This document shows, piece by piece, positions 51,166 to 60,730 of a stretch of 64,000 nucleotides of DNA. Origin of the DNA: Bacillus benzoevorans (GTDB taxonomy: Bacteria > Bacillota > Bacilli > Bacillales > Cytobacillaceae). The position numbers and the translations under genes were made by a program. The notes beneath the pieces are model-generated. The model made no database searches. It worked only from the letters and a program-made list of their open reading frames with translations, and was not told where the DNA came from. Every line of letters starts with the position of its first letter. Within the stretch, counting starts at the first letter, position 1. The stretch covers positions 62,001-126,000 of the forward strand of contig NZ_JACHGK010000003.1 in NCBI RefSeq assembly GCF_014207535.1, in the 5' to 3' direction.

Positions 51166-51493
51166 TGATCTGTTCCTTTGAAAAAATTTTCTCCAATTCA
51201 ATAAATAACTCCGTTAACTGAACATAGGAATGATAATTAGAAGGGCGCGATGTGATAAATGAAAGTCTTTCTACGGCATTGATAGGTTTAAGGTCTAGCT
51301 GCTCAAGCTCCTCTCTGCTAAATTCAACTGACCCTTTATTACACCAAAATATCATCTCGTAAAAAAGGGCTATTCCTTTTTTCATCAACTCGGGAACATC
51401 ATTCTGCTCGCGCTTGGAAAACCTCCCGTGCAATTCATCTTTTACTTTCTCCCATTCATCCAAAAAAAAGGTTATCCGCTGCTCCTTCATCAT
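51143..51493 (-). CDS. yppE: YppE family protein (DUF1798)
   Basis: 116-residue helical cytosolic protein of unknown function; WEKVKDELHGRFSKREQNDVPELMKKGIALFYEMIFWCNKG and FITSRPSNYHSYVQLTELFIELEKIF match YppE (123 in B. subtilis). The start overlaps the nth stop by one base (TAATG) with GGGGAGGGAG in front. Last gene of the dnaD-nth-yppE group. Confidence 0.88.
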   Translation of the reverse strand: MMKEQRITFFLDEWEKVKDELHGRFSKREQNDVPELMKKGIALFYEMIFWCNKGSVEFSREELEQLDLKPINAVERLSFITSRPSNYHSYVQLTELFIELEKIFSKEQIMKKASKP

Positions 51494-52143
51494 TACTCCC
51501 TCCCCTTCATTCTTTTTTTACCTTCACGGCACAATGGGAGTAAAGGACATAATGGACACTGGGGATTTTGTGCTTTACAATGATATCTTCCGAAGAAAAT
51601 CATTCGGTGATGCGTAATGGACCATTCATCTTCCGGCACTTTTTTCATTAATGCTTTTTCAACCTCTAGTACAGAATCCTTCCAGCGGCAAAATCCGAGC
51701 CGTTTACTCACTCTTTCCACATGGGTATCAACAGCTATAGCAGGAATATGAAAGGCAACTGAAACCACCACATTCGCCGTTTTTCTGCCGACACCCGGTA
51801 ATTTCACCAATTCATCCCGGTCATTTGGAACCTGCCCGTTATATTGCTCTATCAGCATTTGGCAGAGCTTTTGGATGTTTTTTGCCTTGTTGCGATACAA
51901 TCCTATCGAGCGGATATCCTGCTGCAGTTCTTCCAATGGCACCGCTAAATAATCTTCAGGTGTTTGATATTTTTGAAATAAGTCCTTTGTTACTTTGTTT
52001 ACTAATACGTCCGTACATTGTGCTGATAAGGCAACCGCAATAACTAATTCAAACGGATTCGAATGAATTAATTCACAGTGGGCCTCTGGAAACATTTCCC
52101 CCATTTTATCTAAACAATATCTTATCTCAGTCTTTTTTAACAT
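51493..52143 (-). CDS. nth: Endonuclease III
   Basis: 216-residue base-excision repair glycosylase/AP lyase for oxidised pyrimidines. Helix-hairpin-helix KLPGVGRKTANVV with catalytic Lys, catalytic Asp in AVDTHVERV, and the [4Fe-4S] cluster CKAQNPQCPLCPLLPLC (C-x6-C-x2-C-x5-C). ATG at 52143 behind GAAGAGGG; an 18-codon extension has no site. Follows dnaD by 38 bp. Confidence 0.96.
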   Translation of the reverse strand: MLKKTEIRYCLDKMGEMFPEAHCELIHSNPFELVIAVALSAQCTDVLVNKVTKDLFQKYQTPEDYLAVPLEELQQDIRSIGLYRNKAKNIQKLCQMLIEQYNGQVPNDRDELVKLPGVGRKTANVVVSVAFHIPAIAVDTHVERVSKRLGFCRWKDSVLEVEKALMKKVPEDEWSITHHRMIFFGRYHCKAQNPQCPLCPLLPLCREGKKRMKGRE

Positions 52144-52181
52144 ACTTAACCCTCTTCCGCTTCTTTCCCTTTGATCTTTAC

Positions 52182-52880
52182 CTACTTGTCCAGCCAATTA
52201 TAGAATGGCAGCGGTTCGGAATTCCCTTGCTCCTCTTTCGGTCTTCCCTTTTGATACTGTCTGAATTTCCTGCCGTGATTTTTCGCCTGTTCAAGCGTTT
52301 TAATGCCATTTTTCTTCCATTCAAACAGAATCCGATCGATATAACGAAAATTTAATTTACCGGAAATCACGGCTTCTCTTAAAGCTGCTTTTATAATGAC
52401 GGTACCATGCTGATCCTCATCCATCCACATCGCAAGTGTTTCACATTCAAACGGTGACAGCGGCCGGCCAAACTCCTGTTCAAAACAGGTGTAAATATCC
52501 TTCTCCTCTTGACGCTGTACGTTGGTCTCAGTTTGCTTTTCCTGCAGCAGGAAGGAGCTGATTAATTTCTCCCACAATGGATCAAGGGAATATTTTTCAA
52601 ACCGAATCCCGTCATTTGAATAACCATCGATGATCTCGATAAAGCCCATTTGTATTAATCTTCGCAATATGTTTGTACACTCAGCCGCTGTAATCGTCAT
52701 CGTTGAGGAAAGTTCAACGGGTGTAGGAAAATCATTTCCTTTTTCAATAAATGACATCACATGGAGCAGCAGTACGAGCTCGGATTCATTTATTTTCATG
52801 TCTTTATATTGAGATAAAAGAACAGCAGGAATGTTAATCTGCCCTTCTTTCAGCCAGCGTAATAAACTTTTTTTACTCAT
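52182..52880 (-). CDS. dnaD: DNA replication protein DnaD
   Basis: 232 residues, equal to B. subtilis DnaD. N-terminal winged helix (DDBH1) with MKINESELVLLLHVMSFIEKGNDFPTP, and the C-terminal DnaD domain with FECETLAMWMDEDQHGTVIIKAALREAVISGKLNFRYIDRILFEW then KKNGI. It remodels DnaA/oriC and loads the replicative helicase with DnaB and DnaI. ATG behind AAGGGGGG. Confidence 0.96.
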   Translation of the reverse strand: MSKKSLLRWLKEGQINIPAVLLSQYKDMKINESELVLLLHVMSFIEKGNDFPTPVELSSTMTITAAECTNILRRLIQMGFIEIIDGYSNDGIRFEKYSLDPLWEKLISSFLLQEKQTETNVQRQEEKDIYTCFEQEFGRPLSPFECETLAMWMDEDQHGTVIIKAALREAVISGKLNFRYIDRILFEWKKNGIKTLEQAKNHGRKFRQYQKGRPKEEQGNSEPLPFYNWLDK

Positions 52881-52954
52881 GCGAAATATACCCCCCTTCT
52901 ATTAGTATAACATTAGACATTCCTGTGAGTATGTAAATAAAAGGCACTATTACC

Positions 52955-52993
52955 AAATAAAGAGACCCGCCTGATTGCGGCGGATCCTCTAGT
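52955..52993 (-). terminator. Terminator of asnS
   Basis: On the minus strand AGAGGATCCGCC pairs imperfectly with GGCGGGTCTCT, then TTTATTTGG. Confidence 0.7.
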
Positions 52994-53006
52994 TTTGGAC
53001 ATTAAA

Positions 53007-54302
53007 TTAAGGATATAGACGATTTAACAGACGCGGGAATGGGATCGTTTCACGGACATGCTCGACCCCGCTAATCCATGCAACCGTTCTTTCCAGACCG
53101 AGTCCAAACCCTGAATGCGGTACGGAACCGTATTGGCGCAATTCTAAATACCACTTATAGGCACTTAATTCTAAATGATGCTCCTGCAAACGGCTTTTCA
53201 GCAGTTCTTCATCGTAGACACGCTCTGAACCGCCGATAATTTCACCGTAGCCTTCCGGAGCAATTAAGTCAGCGCAGAGGACCACATCTGCACGATTTGG
53301 ATCCGGCTGCATGTAGAACGGCTTTAAGCTAGTTGGAAAATGGGTGATAAACACTGGCTTCTCGTAATCTTCCGCAATGGCTGTTTCATGCGGTGCCCCA
53401 AAGTCATCGCCCCACTGAATATCATTAAATCCTTTTTCATGAAGACATTCAATGGCATCATCATAGGTGATACGCGGAAACGGGGCGGTAATCTTCTCCA
53501 GTTTCGTTGTATCCCTGCCGAGCGTCTTTAATTCAATCGGGCAGTTCTTCAGCACTGATTGAACAATGTAAGCGACATAGTCTTCCTGAACCGTTAAATT
53601 TTCTGCAAATTCGACAAAAGCCATCTCAGGTTCAATCATCCAAAATTCAATGAGATGGCGGCGTGTTTTTGATTTTTCAGCGCGGAACGTTGGACCAAAG
53701 GAAAATACCCTGCCTAAGGCCATCGCTGCTGCTTCCATATATAATTGCCCGCTTTGTGACAAATAAGCATCCTCATCAAAATATTTTGTTGCAAATAATT
53801 CTGTGGTCCCCTCAGGAGCACTGCCGGTTAAAATTGGCGGGTCCACTTTAACAAATCCATTATCGTTAAAAAATTCATAGGTAGCACGGATGATTTCATT
53901 ACGGATCTTCATCACAGCATGCTGACGGCGGGAACGGAGCCAAAGATGACGATGATCCATTAAAAACTCAGTGCCATGCTCCTTCGGAGTGATCGGATAG
54001 TCAACTGCACGGTGTATCACTTCGATCCCATTGACAAGCAGCTCATAACCTATAGGTGAACGTTCATCCTTTTGCACAATCCCTATGACAAATAAAGAGG
54101 TTTCTTGCGTCAGTGATTTTGCTGTTTGAAATAATTCCTCTGGTACATCACTCTTAACAATGACACCCTGAATAAAGCCCGTACCATCGCGAAGCTGTAA
54201 AAAGGCAATTTTACCGCTTGAACGTTTATTTGCCACCCAAGCTCCCAATTTTACTTCCTGATCGACATATTTATGTACTTCAGCTATCGTCGTTTTGATC
54301 AC
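53007..54302 (-). CDS. asnS: Asparaginyl-tRNA synthetase
   Basis: 431-residue class IIb synthetase (B. subtilis 430). N-terminal OB fold (about 15-105, GAWVANKRSSGKIAFLQLRDGTGFIQ); catalytic motif 2 FRAEKSKTRRHLIEFWMIEPE and motif 3 GFGLGLERTVAWISG. GTG start behind GGAGGAGGT. No T-box (AGGGTGGNACC) in the leader; a sigma-A promoter lies 54 bp upstream. Gene order aspB-asnS-dnaD as in B. subtilis. Confidence 0.96.
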   Translation of the reverse strand: MIKTTIAEVHKYVDQEVKLGAWVANKRSSGKIAFLQLRDGTGFIQGVIVKSDVPEELFQTAKSLTQETSLFVIGIVQKDERSPIGYELLVNGIEVIHRAVDYPITPKEHGTEFLMDHRHLWLRSRRQHAVMKIRNEIIRATYEFFNDNGFVKVDPPILTGSAPEGTTELFATKYFDEDAYLSQSGQLYMEAAAMALGRVFSFGPTFRAEKSKTRRHLIEFWMIEPEMAFVEFAENLTVQEDYVAYIVQSVLKNCPIELKTLGRDTTKLEKITAPFPRITYDDAIECLHEKGFNDIQWGDDFGAPHETAIAEDYEKPVFITHFPTSLKPFYMQPDPNRADVVLCADLIAPEGYGEIIGGSERVYDEELLKSRLQEHHLELSAYKWYLELRQYGSVPHSGFGLGLERTVAWISGVEHVRETIPFPRLLNRLYP

Positions 54303-54355
54303 GATTTCTTACCTCCTCCACTAGACTAGAGAAACGAATCCACTATACCGTTGTC

Positions 54356-54385
54356 ATTATAACACTGAACAAAAGTAAATGAAAA
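54356..54385 (-). promoter_or_regulatory. Sigma-A promoter of asnS
   Basis: TTTTCA-N18-TATAAT on the minus strand, 54 bp before the GTG. Confidence 0.5.
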
Positions 54386-54469
54386 TTTAGGAAAACAACG
54401 GATCTTTTAACCATTGCCAAGCTGAAAAAAATAGTTTGTCTTTTTATTATACTTTTTTTTACCAAGAAA

Positions 54470-54497
54470 AAAAGCGAAAAGCTTTTTTGCTTTCCGC
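54470..54497 (-). terminator. Probable terminator of aspB
   Basis: Short AAAGC/GCTTT stem followed on the minus strand by CGCTTTTTTTC. Weak but well placed, 15 bp past the stop. Confidence 0.45.
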
Positions 54498-54511
54498 CAA
54501 TCACAAGACTA

Positions 54512-55702
54512 TTATTTTGTGTTCTTTTCCACAAATTCTTTGATTCGTGCCACTGCTTTTTCCAATAGTTCCAATGATGTTGCATAAGACAAACGGATGT
54601 TTTCTGGAGCACCAAAACCGGAGCCGGGAATAACGGCCACTTTCGCTTCTTCCAATAATGCAGTTGCAAATTCATCGACTGAATTAAATCCCGTCATTGC
54701 AGCAGCCTTCTGTGCATTCGGGAACAAATAGAAAGCGCCCTGAGGCTTGATGCATGTTAAGCCGGGAACTTGAATCAATTCTTCATAAATGGTATTTAAT
54801 CGTTCCTCAAATGCTTTTCTCATGACTTCCACTTCATCTTGAGAACCGGCATAAGCGGCAATCGCACCGTACTGTGCCGTAGTGGTAGGATTTGATGTAC
54901 TATGGCTGGCAAGGTTTGTCATCGCTTTGATGATCTCTTTATTGCCGGCTGCATAACCAATTCTCCATCCAGTCATAGAATGAGATTTGGATACACCGTT
55001 AATAATGAGCGTTTGCTCTTTTAATTGCGGAGAAAGCTGAGCGATTGATACATGCTCGTTTTCGCCGTAAATTAGTTTTTCATATATTTCGTCAGAAACA
55101 ATAAGGACATCCTTTTCCAGACACACTTGACCAAGTGCCGATAGTTCCTCTTTTGTATAAATCATCCCTGTAGGATTGCTTGGCGAATTGATGATAACAG
55201 CTTTCGTCTTGTCAGTAATCGCATTCCGCAGCTGTTCAGGTGTAATTTTAAATTGATTGCTTTCAGGACCTTCAACAAATACTGGAACGCCGCCCGCTAA
55301 TTTTACCTGTTCAGGATAGCTTACCCAGTATGGAATGGGAATGATGACCTCATCGCCATCGTCAAGAAGCACTTGGAATAAAGTGTAAAGAACATGCTTT
55401 GCACCGCTTCCAACCATGATTTCGCTTAGTTCAAAATCCAGTCCTTGATCGCGTTTGAATTTCTTGGCGATTTCTTCTTTTAGTGCAGGAAGCCCCGCAG
55501 ACGGTGTATATTTTGTATGGCCTTCATTCATGGAACGAGTGGCGGCATCGATGATATGCTGCGGTGTATTAAAATCAGGTTCACCCGCACCTAATCCGAT
55601 AACATCATGACCTGCAGCTTTTAATTCTTTTGCTTTTGCTGTAATCGCTAATGTTGTAGATGGCGTTAATGTTTTCACTCTTCCTGCAAGTTGTATTTCC
55701 AT
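54512..55702 (-). CDS. aspB: Aspartate aminotransferase (class Ib)
   Basis: 396-residue PLP enzyme that interconverts aspartate and 2-oxoglutarate with oxaloacetate and glutamate. The N-terminus GLGAGEPDFNTP, NSPSNPTGMIYT, VSDEIYEKLIYG and the PLP-lysine motif NGVSKSHSMTGWRIGY are typical of the Bacillus AspB (393) subgroup. ATG behind AGGAGT. It precedes asnS with a terminator and a new promoter between. Confidence 0.95.
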   Translation of the reverse strand: MEIQLAGRVKTLTPSTTLAITAKAKELKAAGHDVIGLGAGEPDFNTPQHIIDAATRSMNEGHTKYTPSAGLPALKEEIAKKFKRDQGLDFELSEIMVGSGAKHVLYTLFQVLLDDGDEVIIPIPYWVSYPEQVKLAGGVPVFVEGPESNQFKITPEQLRNAITDKTKAVIINSPSNPTGMIYTKEELSALGQVCLEKDVLIVSDEIYEKLIYGENEHVSIAQLSPQLKEQTLIINGVSKSHSMTGWRIGYAAGNKEIIKAMTNLASHSTSNPTTTAQYGAIAAYAGSQDEVEVMRKAFEERLNTIYEELIQVPGLTCIKPQGAFYLFPNAQKAAAMTGFNSVDEFATALLEEAKVAVIPGSGFGAPENIRLSYATSLELLEKAVARIKEFVEKNTK

Positions 55703-55764
55703 TCTTTTCTACTCCTTCTGTAGCAAATATCTATAAATGATCTGTACGTATACAGATTTTCCCC

Positions 55765-56238
55765 TTATAAATTCTCAATTTTCCTTAGCTTTTCGCCCGT
55801 TTTAAAATCTACATAATAATAATTTAGCGAATTCCCATTGGCACGATAATGAATTTCCCATAATGGGCGGTTGTTTTCCATTCCGAGCTTGACCGAAATA
55901 ATTTCGCTTGGATTTTTTTCTTTCAATAATTTAGCTACCGCTTCCTGCTGAGTCATTCCGGATAATGCTTTTCTAGAGATGACTTCTCCTTTTTTTTCCG
56001 GAACCCAGACAATCCACTTCGTTCCTTTTTTGTCTTTCCCCTGGACGACAGCATAAGCTTCTTCACCATAAAATACATAAAAGTCATTAATGGTGGTGAG
56101 AGCCGATTCTTCTTTTGCCATGGTTATGGCCTTTTTTTCAGCTGCTTTTACAGGCTCAAGAGCATTCATATAAAACTTAATTGACAGCAAAATCAATACA
56201 AGCACAGCTATACTAATGATTGTGATCCATTTTTTCAT
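55765..56238 (-). CDS. tseB: Cell wall elongation regulator TseB (YpmB family)
   Basis: 157 residues: one membrane helix (about 5-24), then two extracytoplasmic cystatin-like PepSY-type domains (LEPVKAAEKKAITMAKEE, YVVDFKTGE-type end YYYVDFKTGEKLRKI). In B. subtilis TseB (YpmB) modulates PBP2A-dependent elongation. ATG at 56238 (MKKWITII) is chosen since the 12-codon extension would place charged residues before the helix. Between dinG and aspB as in B. subtilis; ypmA, which sits there in B. subtilis, was not found. Confidence 0.85.
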   Translation of the reverse strand: MKKWITIISIAVLVLILLSIKFYMNALEPVKAAEKKAITMAKEESALTTINDFYVFYGEEAYAVVQGKDKKGTKWIVWVPEKKGEVISRKALSGMTQQEAVAKLLKEKNPSEIISVKLGMENNRPLWEIHYRANGNSLNYYYVDFKTGEKLRKIENL

Positions 56239-56423
56239 TCTAATCCCGCTTTTTCGATTGTTTAGCAAGAACATTCTCTTACCATATACTAATCATCATA
56301 TCCTATTGTTTAGTCCCATGAAACATTATAACAGCTTATATAAAAATTAGTTCAAATTTTTTATTATAATTGCAAATAAATGCCCAAATTTTCCGTTAAT
56401 CCCATATAGATAGAATATGTTAG

Positions 56424-56452
56424 GGGAGGGAGAAATACTCATGTTCCCTCCC
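56424..56452. other. Hairpin after dinG
   Basis: Perfect 8-bp stem GGGAGGGA/TCCCTCCC with a 13-nt loop just after the dinG stop, without a T-run. It could be a weak terminator or mRNA 3' stabiliser. The rest of 56239-56459 shows no supported gene. Confidence 0.4.
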
Positions 56453-56459
56453 GATTATT

Positions 56460-59255
56460 TCAAAGCCAGCGCTTAATCAGATCGGTAAGCTGATCAATAT
56501 TCATTTCCTGAGCTTTTACACTGGGAATGGAATCCAGAAAGGCCTTGCCATAGCGCGTTGAAATAACCCGCCGATCGAAAACCACCATTAATCCTTTATC
56601 CGTACTAGTTCTGATCAGCCTTCCGAAGCCTTGCTTAAAGCGAATGACAGCCTCCGGAAGCGAATAATCATAAAAAGGATTGCCTCCCTTTTCTTTTACC
56701 TCTAAGCATTTCGCTTCCGTATGCGGTTCATCCGGGGGTGAAAACGGCAGTCTGACCATAATTAAGCATGACAGATCTTCCCCGGGTATATCGATACCCT
56801 CCCAAAAACTATTCGTTCCGAGCAGGATTGCTTTTTCAAAGCGGAGAAAATTTCGCGTTAGTCTTGTTCTGCTGCCGCTTGTGATCCCTTGTGCCAGCAT
56901 GGTATATTCGTGCAAAAAACCGCTTTCTTTTAACAGCTCATAGGTTTTGCGCAGCATTTCATAGGAAGTAAAAAGGATGAGCATGCGTCCCTTCGTTGCT
57001 TCGGCAATCGATATGATATGCTCTCCAATTGCTGCGGCATATTCCGCCAGTGAAACTGAATTAACCTCCGGCAGATCATTTGAAATGACGAACTGGACTT
57101 GCTTATCATAGCGAAACGGTGATGTAATTTGCTCCAAATATACCTGTGATGGTTCAAGCCCAAGCTCATTCAGCATATAGGTAAAATTCCCCTTAACCGT
57201 CATCGTGGCAGATGTAACGACCACACTCTTCTTTTTCTGGAAAACTAACTTATTTAACTGGCTTGAAACGGATACTGGCTGAGCATAAATCGTTGTTTTA
57301 TTTTGCATCGCGCGTGTGTCCATTTCAATCCAGTGGACATGCTCCCCTAGGGGCTGCAGCAATATTTCGCGAATGCTTTGCATGATTTTTTCTCCTTCAT
57401 TCATCCAGGAAACCAGCTCACTTAACAGCATGTTTAGCTTTTCATTTTGTTTTCCGCCTTTTTGCTGCATCATTTCATACCAGTCTGACATGGCCTTGTT
57501 ATATTCCTTAAGTAAAAATAAAAAGCGCTCGGCAGCGGCTGTCAGCATGTTCAATTCCCGGGTCTGCCTGTTATCCAGCCTGCAGTTCACCCAGCCATTA
57601 TGTTTATTTTTTATATGCTTCTTCACAATGAATGAAACGACTTTAAACAATTCATCCATCTCGAAACTCAGGTCTGCCATTATTTTATTCCATGCCGCAT
57701 ATTGTGTCCCGGCTTCAGCTTCTATGCAGAACTTTTCCATGGTTTGCACCATTCTGTACGCCATCTGTTTCTGTTCGTACAAACCCATATGCTGAAGAAA
57801 ATAACGTACATGGGCGTAATCCAGCTTTTGCCCCAAAAATTTTCGGCTCGTTTTTTCAAAGTGATGACCTTCGTCAATAATCAGGCAGTCAAATTCAGGG
57901 AGAATTCCCCGTTCAGCGATTAAGTCTGATAATAAAAAGCTATGATTGGTAATGATTAAATGGGCGGATTGCGCATCTCTTTTCATACGGTTATAAAATT
58001 CACGGCTGCTCCATGCATGGTTTGTCATTTGATCTGTCACATCATGCTTCACTTTATTCCAATACATCTGTCCGCCGCTTGATAAATGAAGTTCATCCCG
58101 ATCACCTGTAGAGGTTTCCGTCAACCAGACGAGGAGCTGCATTTTCGTTAAAGCCGTATCGTAGTTATTCTCTGGTTCCCGTAAGGTCCTTTCAAATTTC
58201 TCCAGACTGATGTAATGGTTTTTTCCTTTTAATAGAACGGTATGGAAGGGAAATTCCACCATTTTTTGCAGCAGGGGGATATCCTTAGTGAGCAATTGTT
58301 CCTGAAGCTGAGTGGTAAAAGTGCTGATCACTACAGGCTTTCTGCTGCGAACAGCCTCTATTAGTGCCGGAAATAAATAGGCGATCGATTTACCTACTCC
58401 GGTCCCGGCTTCAATCATAGAATGGTGTTCTTGTTGGAATGTATCATGGACAAGGTCCATCATACGGAATTGTCCGCTCCTTTTTTCATAGAAAGGAAAT
58501 ACCTTTTTCAGCAGCATTTCTTTATCTCTATCACCGGCAGGATAGATCATTTCCTTTTCTCCGTCTCTGGAAATATTCCGCTGTTCTTTTTTTAAAGTAA
58601 TACCGCGAAACTGTTCGAGTTGATCCGGCAATTCTTCAAGGCTTTTTTGTTTCTGCAGCATGATTTCCGCTAAAATTTCATCTAAATCACTTTTCAGGCT
58701 GTATGAAAGTTTATGCAGCTGGCGGATTGTCGCTAAAGGAAGACGATGCAGCCGCTTAAAGAGAATCAGGAGGAGCTCTCCTGTTACATAGGCATCACTG
58801 TCTGCCTGGTGCGGCCGGTCGTGGCTCAGTCCTTCCTGGACAGCTAAATCAGACAATGTAAAGCTATCGCTTCCAGGCATGAGAATTCTGGCCATTTCTA
58901 CTGTATCCAATACTGGACCGTGGAAGCCCTCAAAGCCGGCCATAATTAGCTCTTCCTGCAAAAAGGTTAAATCAAATAAGACATTATGAGCGACAAAATA
59001 TGCATCCTTAAGCAGTTTGACCACTTTAGGGGCAATGTCGGCGAATAGGGGTGAATCCTTTACCATCTCATCTGATAACCCTGTCAATTCCTCAATAAAA
59101 GCCGGTATCGGCTGTTCCGGATACACCAAGGAAGAATATTCCTCGATCACGCAGCCATTTTGAATCACCACCGCCGCAAATTGAATAATTTTATCGCCTT
59201 TTTTCGGAGAGTTTCCGGTTGTTTCTAGGTCAATTACGACATATTTATTGCTCAT
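56460..59255 (-). CDS. dinG: DinG-family helicase with N-terminal 3'-5' exonuclease
   Basis: 931 residues, the size of B. subtilis DinG. An N-terminal DnaQ-like exonuclease (YVVIDLETTG, AHNVLFDLTFL, HQADSDAYVTG) is fused to an XPD/DinG-like helicase with EAGTGVGKSIAYLFPA, LIIDEGHHFE and FKQGFGRLIRTSTDKG. The Fe-S cysteines of E. coli DinG are not visible, as expected for the Gram-positive type. ATG at 59255 behind GAGGAG. No LexA box was seen upstream. Confidence 0.93.
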   Translation of the reverse strand: MSNKYVVIDLETTGNSPKKGDKIIQFAAVVIQNGCVIEEYSSLVYPEQPIPAFIEELTGLSDEMVKDSPLFADIAPKVVKLLKDAYFVAHNVLFDLTFLQEELIMAGFEGFHGPVLDTVEMARILMPGSDSFTLSDLAVQEGLSHDRPHQADSDAYVTGELLLILFKRLHRLPLATIRQLHKLSYSLKSDLDEILAEIMLQKQKSLEELPDQLEQFRGITLKKEQRNISRDGEKEMIYPAGDRDKEMLLKKVFPFYEKRSGQFRMMDLVHDTFQQEHHSMIEAGTGVGKSIAYLFPALIEAVRSRKPVVISTFTTQLQEQLLTKDIPLLQKMVEFPFHTVLLKGKNHYISLEKFERTLREPENNYDTALTKMQLLVWLTETSTGDRDELHLSSGGQMYWNKVKHDVTDQMTNHAWSSREFYNRMKRDAQSAHLIITNHSFLLSDLIAERGILPEFDCLIIDEGHHFEKTSRKFLGQKLDYAHVRYFLQHMGLYEQKQMAYRMVQTMEKFCIEAEAGTQYAAWNKIMADLSFEMDELFKVVSFIVKKHIKNKHNGWVNCRLDNRQTRELNMLTAAAERFLFLLKEYNKAMSDWYEMMQQKGGKQNEKLNMLLSELVSWMNEGEKIMQSIREILLQPLGEHVHWIEMDTRAMQNKTTIYAQPVSVSSQLNKLVFQKKKSVVVTSATMTVKGNFTYMLNELGLEPSQVYLEQITSPFRYDKQVQFVISNDLPEVNSVSLAEYAAAIGEHIISIAEATKGRMLILFTSYEMLRKTYELLKESGFLHEYTMLAQGITSGSRTRLTRNFLRFEKAILLGTNSFWEGIDIPGEDLSCLIMVRLPFSPPDEPHTEAKCLEVKEKGGNPFYDYSLPEAVIRFKQGFGRLIRTSTDKGLMVVFDRRVISTRYGKAFLDSIPSVKAQEMNIDQLTDLIKRWL

Positions 59256-59445
59256 GTAAATACTCCTCAAACATTCCGCTTTTTTTTACATGCGTGAATG
59301 TGTTATACCTTTATCATTACAAACGGTAACATAAAATATGATAAAGGAAAAGTCTTGAAATAACCAATCTTTCAATTGCAAATCATTCTCTTTCCCGCCA
59401 AGGAAATAAATGAGTGCAGCTAGAGAAAAGAAATGAGTTAATATA

Positions 59446-59479
59446 GGAAAAGCTGACCCTGTATGGAGTCAGCTTTTTT
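59446..59479. terminator. Terminator of the pan operon
   Basis: AAAAGCTGAC/GTCAGCTTTT with a 10-nt loop; four T on the minus side, eight on the plus side. It lies directly after panD. The 59256-59450 stretch shows nothing else. Confidence 0.75.
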
Positions 59480-59483
59480 TTCA

Positions 59484-59867
59484 TTACATAATGGTCATTT
59501 CCGGTTCATAGTTGATGATTTCTTTAATTCGGTTCTGTTCATCCATAATCGCTACTTTTGGATAATGTTCAGCGAGCTTGTCCTGTGAAACCAATGCATA
59601 AGAAATAATAATGACCGTATCTCCAGGCTGCACCAAGCGGGCGGCAGCCCCATTCAGACAAATCGTGCCCTTTCCTCTTTCTCCTGGAATAATGTAGGTT
59701 TCGAAGCGGGCGCCGTTATTATTGTTGACAATTTGTACCTTTTCATTTCCCACCATGCCTACTGCATCAAGAATCTCTTCATCTATTGTAATACTTCCAA
59801 CGTAATTTAAATTTGCCTCTGTAACCGTGGCACGGTGAATTTTCCCATTCATCATTGTGCGAAACAT
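59484..59867 (-). CDS. panD: Aspartate 1-decarboxylase
   Basis: 127-residue pyruvoyl enzyme making beta-alanine for pantothenate. The self-cleavage site Gly24-Ser25 is in YVGSITID; GAAARLVQPGDTVIIISYA is conserved. The start shares one base with the panC stop (TGATG) and uses AGGAGGAAGCC. Last gene of panBCD. Confidence 0.97.
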   Translation of the reverse strand: MFRTMMNGKIHRATVTEANLNYVGSITIDEEILDAVGMVGNEKVQIVNNNNGARFETYIIPGERGKGTICLNGAAARLVQPGDTVIIISYALVSQDKLAEHYPKVAIMDEQNRIKEIINYEPEMTIM

Positions 59868-60730
59868 CAGGCTTCCTCCTGTTCTCTAGTTAAAATGATG
59901 TTATCGATTAATCGAGCCTTAGAAAATTTAACCGCCAAGGCTATAATACAGGTGCCTTGAATGGTATCCATATTTTCTAAATTCGGATAGGATAACAAAT
60001 TCACATAATCGATTTCACCAGATGTTTCTGTTAAAATCTTATCTTTTATTGCCGAAATAACCGTCTCTGGGTTTGTTTCACCCGAATCTATCAATTCTTC
60101 TCCCAACTGAAGACTGCGGTATAGGGCAGGTGCCTCTTTGCGTTCCTTTTCTGATAAATAAACATTACGGGAGCTTTTCGCCAAACCATCAGGCTCACGC
60201 ACTGTATCCACAGGAACTACTTGCAGCGGGAAATTAAAGTCCTTAACCAGTCCCTCAACAACTGCTGCCTGCTGGGCATCCTTCTTGCCAAAGTAGGCAC
60301 GGTCAGGCTGAACAAGATGAAATAATTTCGTTAAGACCGTGGCGACACCATCAAAATGCCCCGGTCTTGAGGCCCCGCAAAGCGCATCTGTTCGTTTTCT
60401 TACCTGAATCGTAACAGAAAGCTCTTCCGGATACATTTCAGCTGGTGTTGGATAGAAAATGATATCGACCCCCTCAGCGCTAGCGGCATCTTGGTCACGG
60501 ACAAAATCGCGCGGATAACTTTCCAAGTCTTCATTCGGTCCAAATTGCAGCGGGTTCACAAAGATGCTTAGAACGACAACATCATTTTCTTCGCGGGCTT
60601 TTTTCATTAATGCGCGGTGCCCTTCATGAAGATAGCCCATTGTAGGGACAAATCCAATCTGTTTATTTTGCGTTTTCATTTCTTTAATTACTTTTTGTAA
60701 TTCATCGATGGTCGTAATTATGTTCATCAT
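59867..60730 (-). CDS. panC: Pantothenate synthetase
   Basis: 287-residue enzyme that condenses pantoate and beta-alanine with ATP. FVPTMGYLHEGHRALM (HIGH-like), IFVNPLQFGPNEDLESYPRD, YFGKKDAQQ and KSSRNVYLSEKER (KMSKS-like) are present. ATG 60730 overlaps the panB stop (ATGA); a second ATG follows at 60727. GGAGGT in the end of panB serves as the site. Confidence 0.97.
   Translation of the reverse strand: MMNIITTIDELQKVIKEMKTQNKQIGFVPTMGYLHEGHRALMKKAREENDVVVLSIFVNPLQFGPNEDLESYPRDFVRDQDAASAEGVDIIFYPTPAEMYPEELSVTIQVRKRTDALCGASRPGHFDGVATVLTKLFHLVQPDRAYFGKKDAQQAAVVEGLVKDFNFPLQVVPVDTVREPDGLAKSSRNVYLSEKERKEAPALYRSLQLGEELIDSGETNPETVISAIKDKILTETSGEIDYVNLLSYPNLENMDTIQGTCIIALAVKFSKARLIDNIILTREQEEA

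Noticed and set aside
54303..54511. T-box riboswitch before asnS
   Set aside because: No AGGGTGGNACCGCG-like antiterminator or specifier stem; only a plain sigma-A promoter.
54343..54675. 110-codon minus-strand frame over the aspB 3' end
   Set aside because: Out of frame with aspB and through its terminator; no domain.
56410..56456. 31-codon minus-strand frame after dinG as ypmA
   Set aside because: It lies across an 8-bp hairpin, has unlikely composition and does not resemble YpmA.
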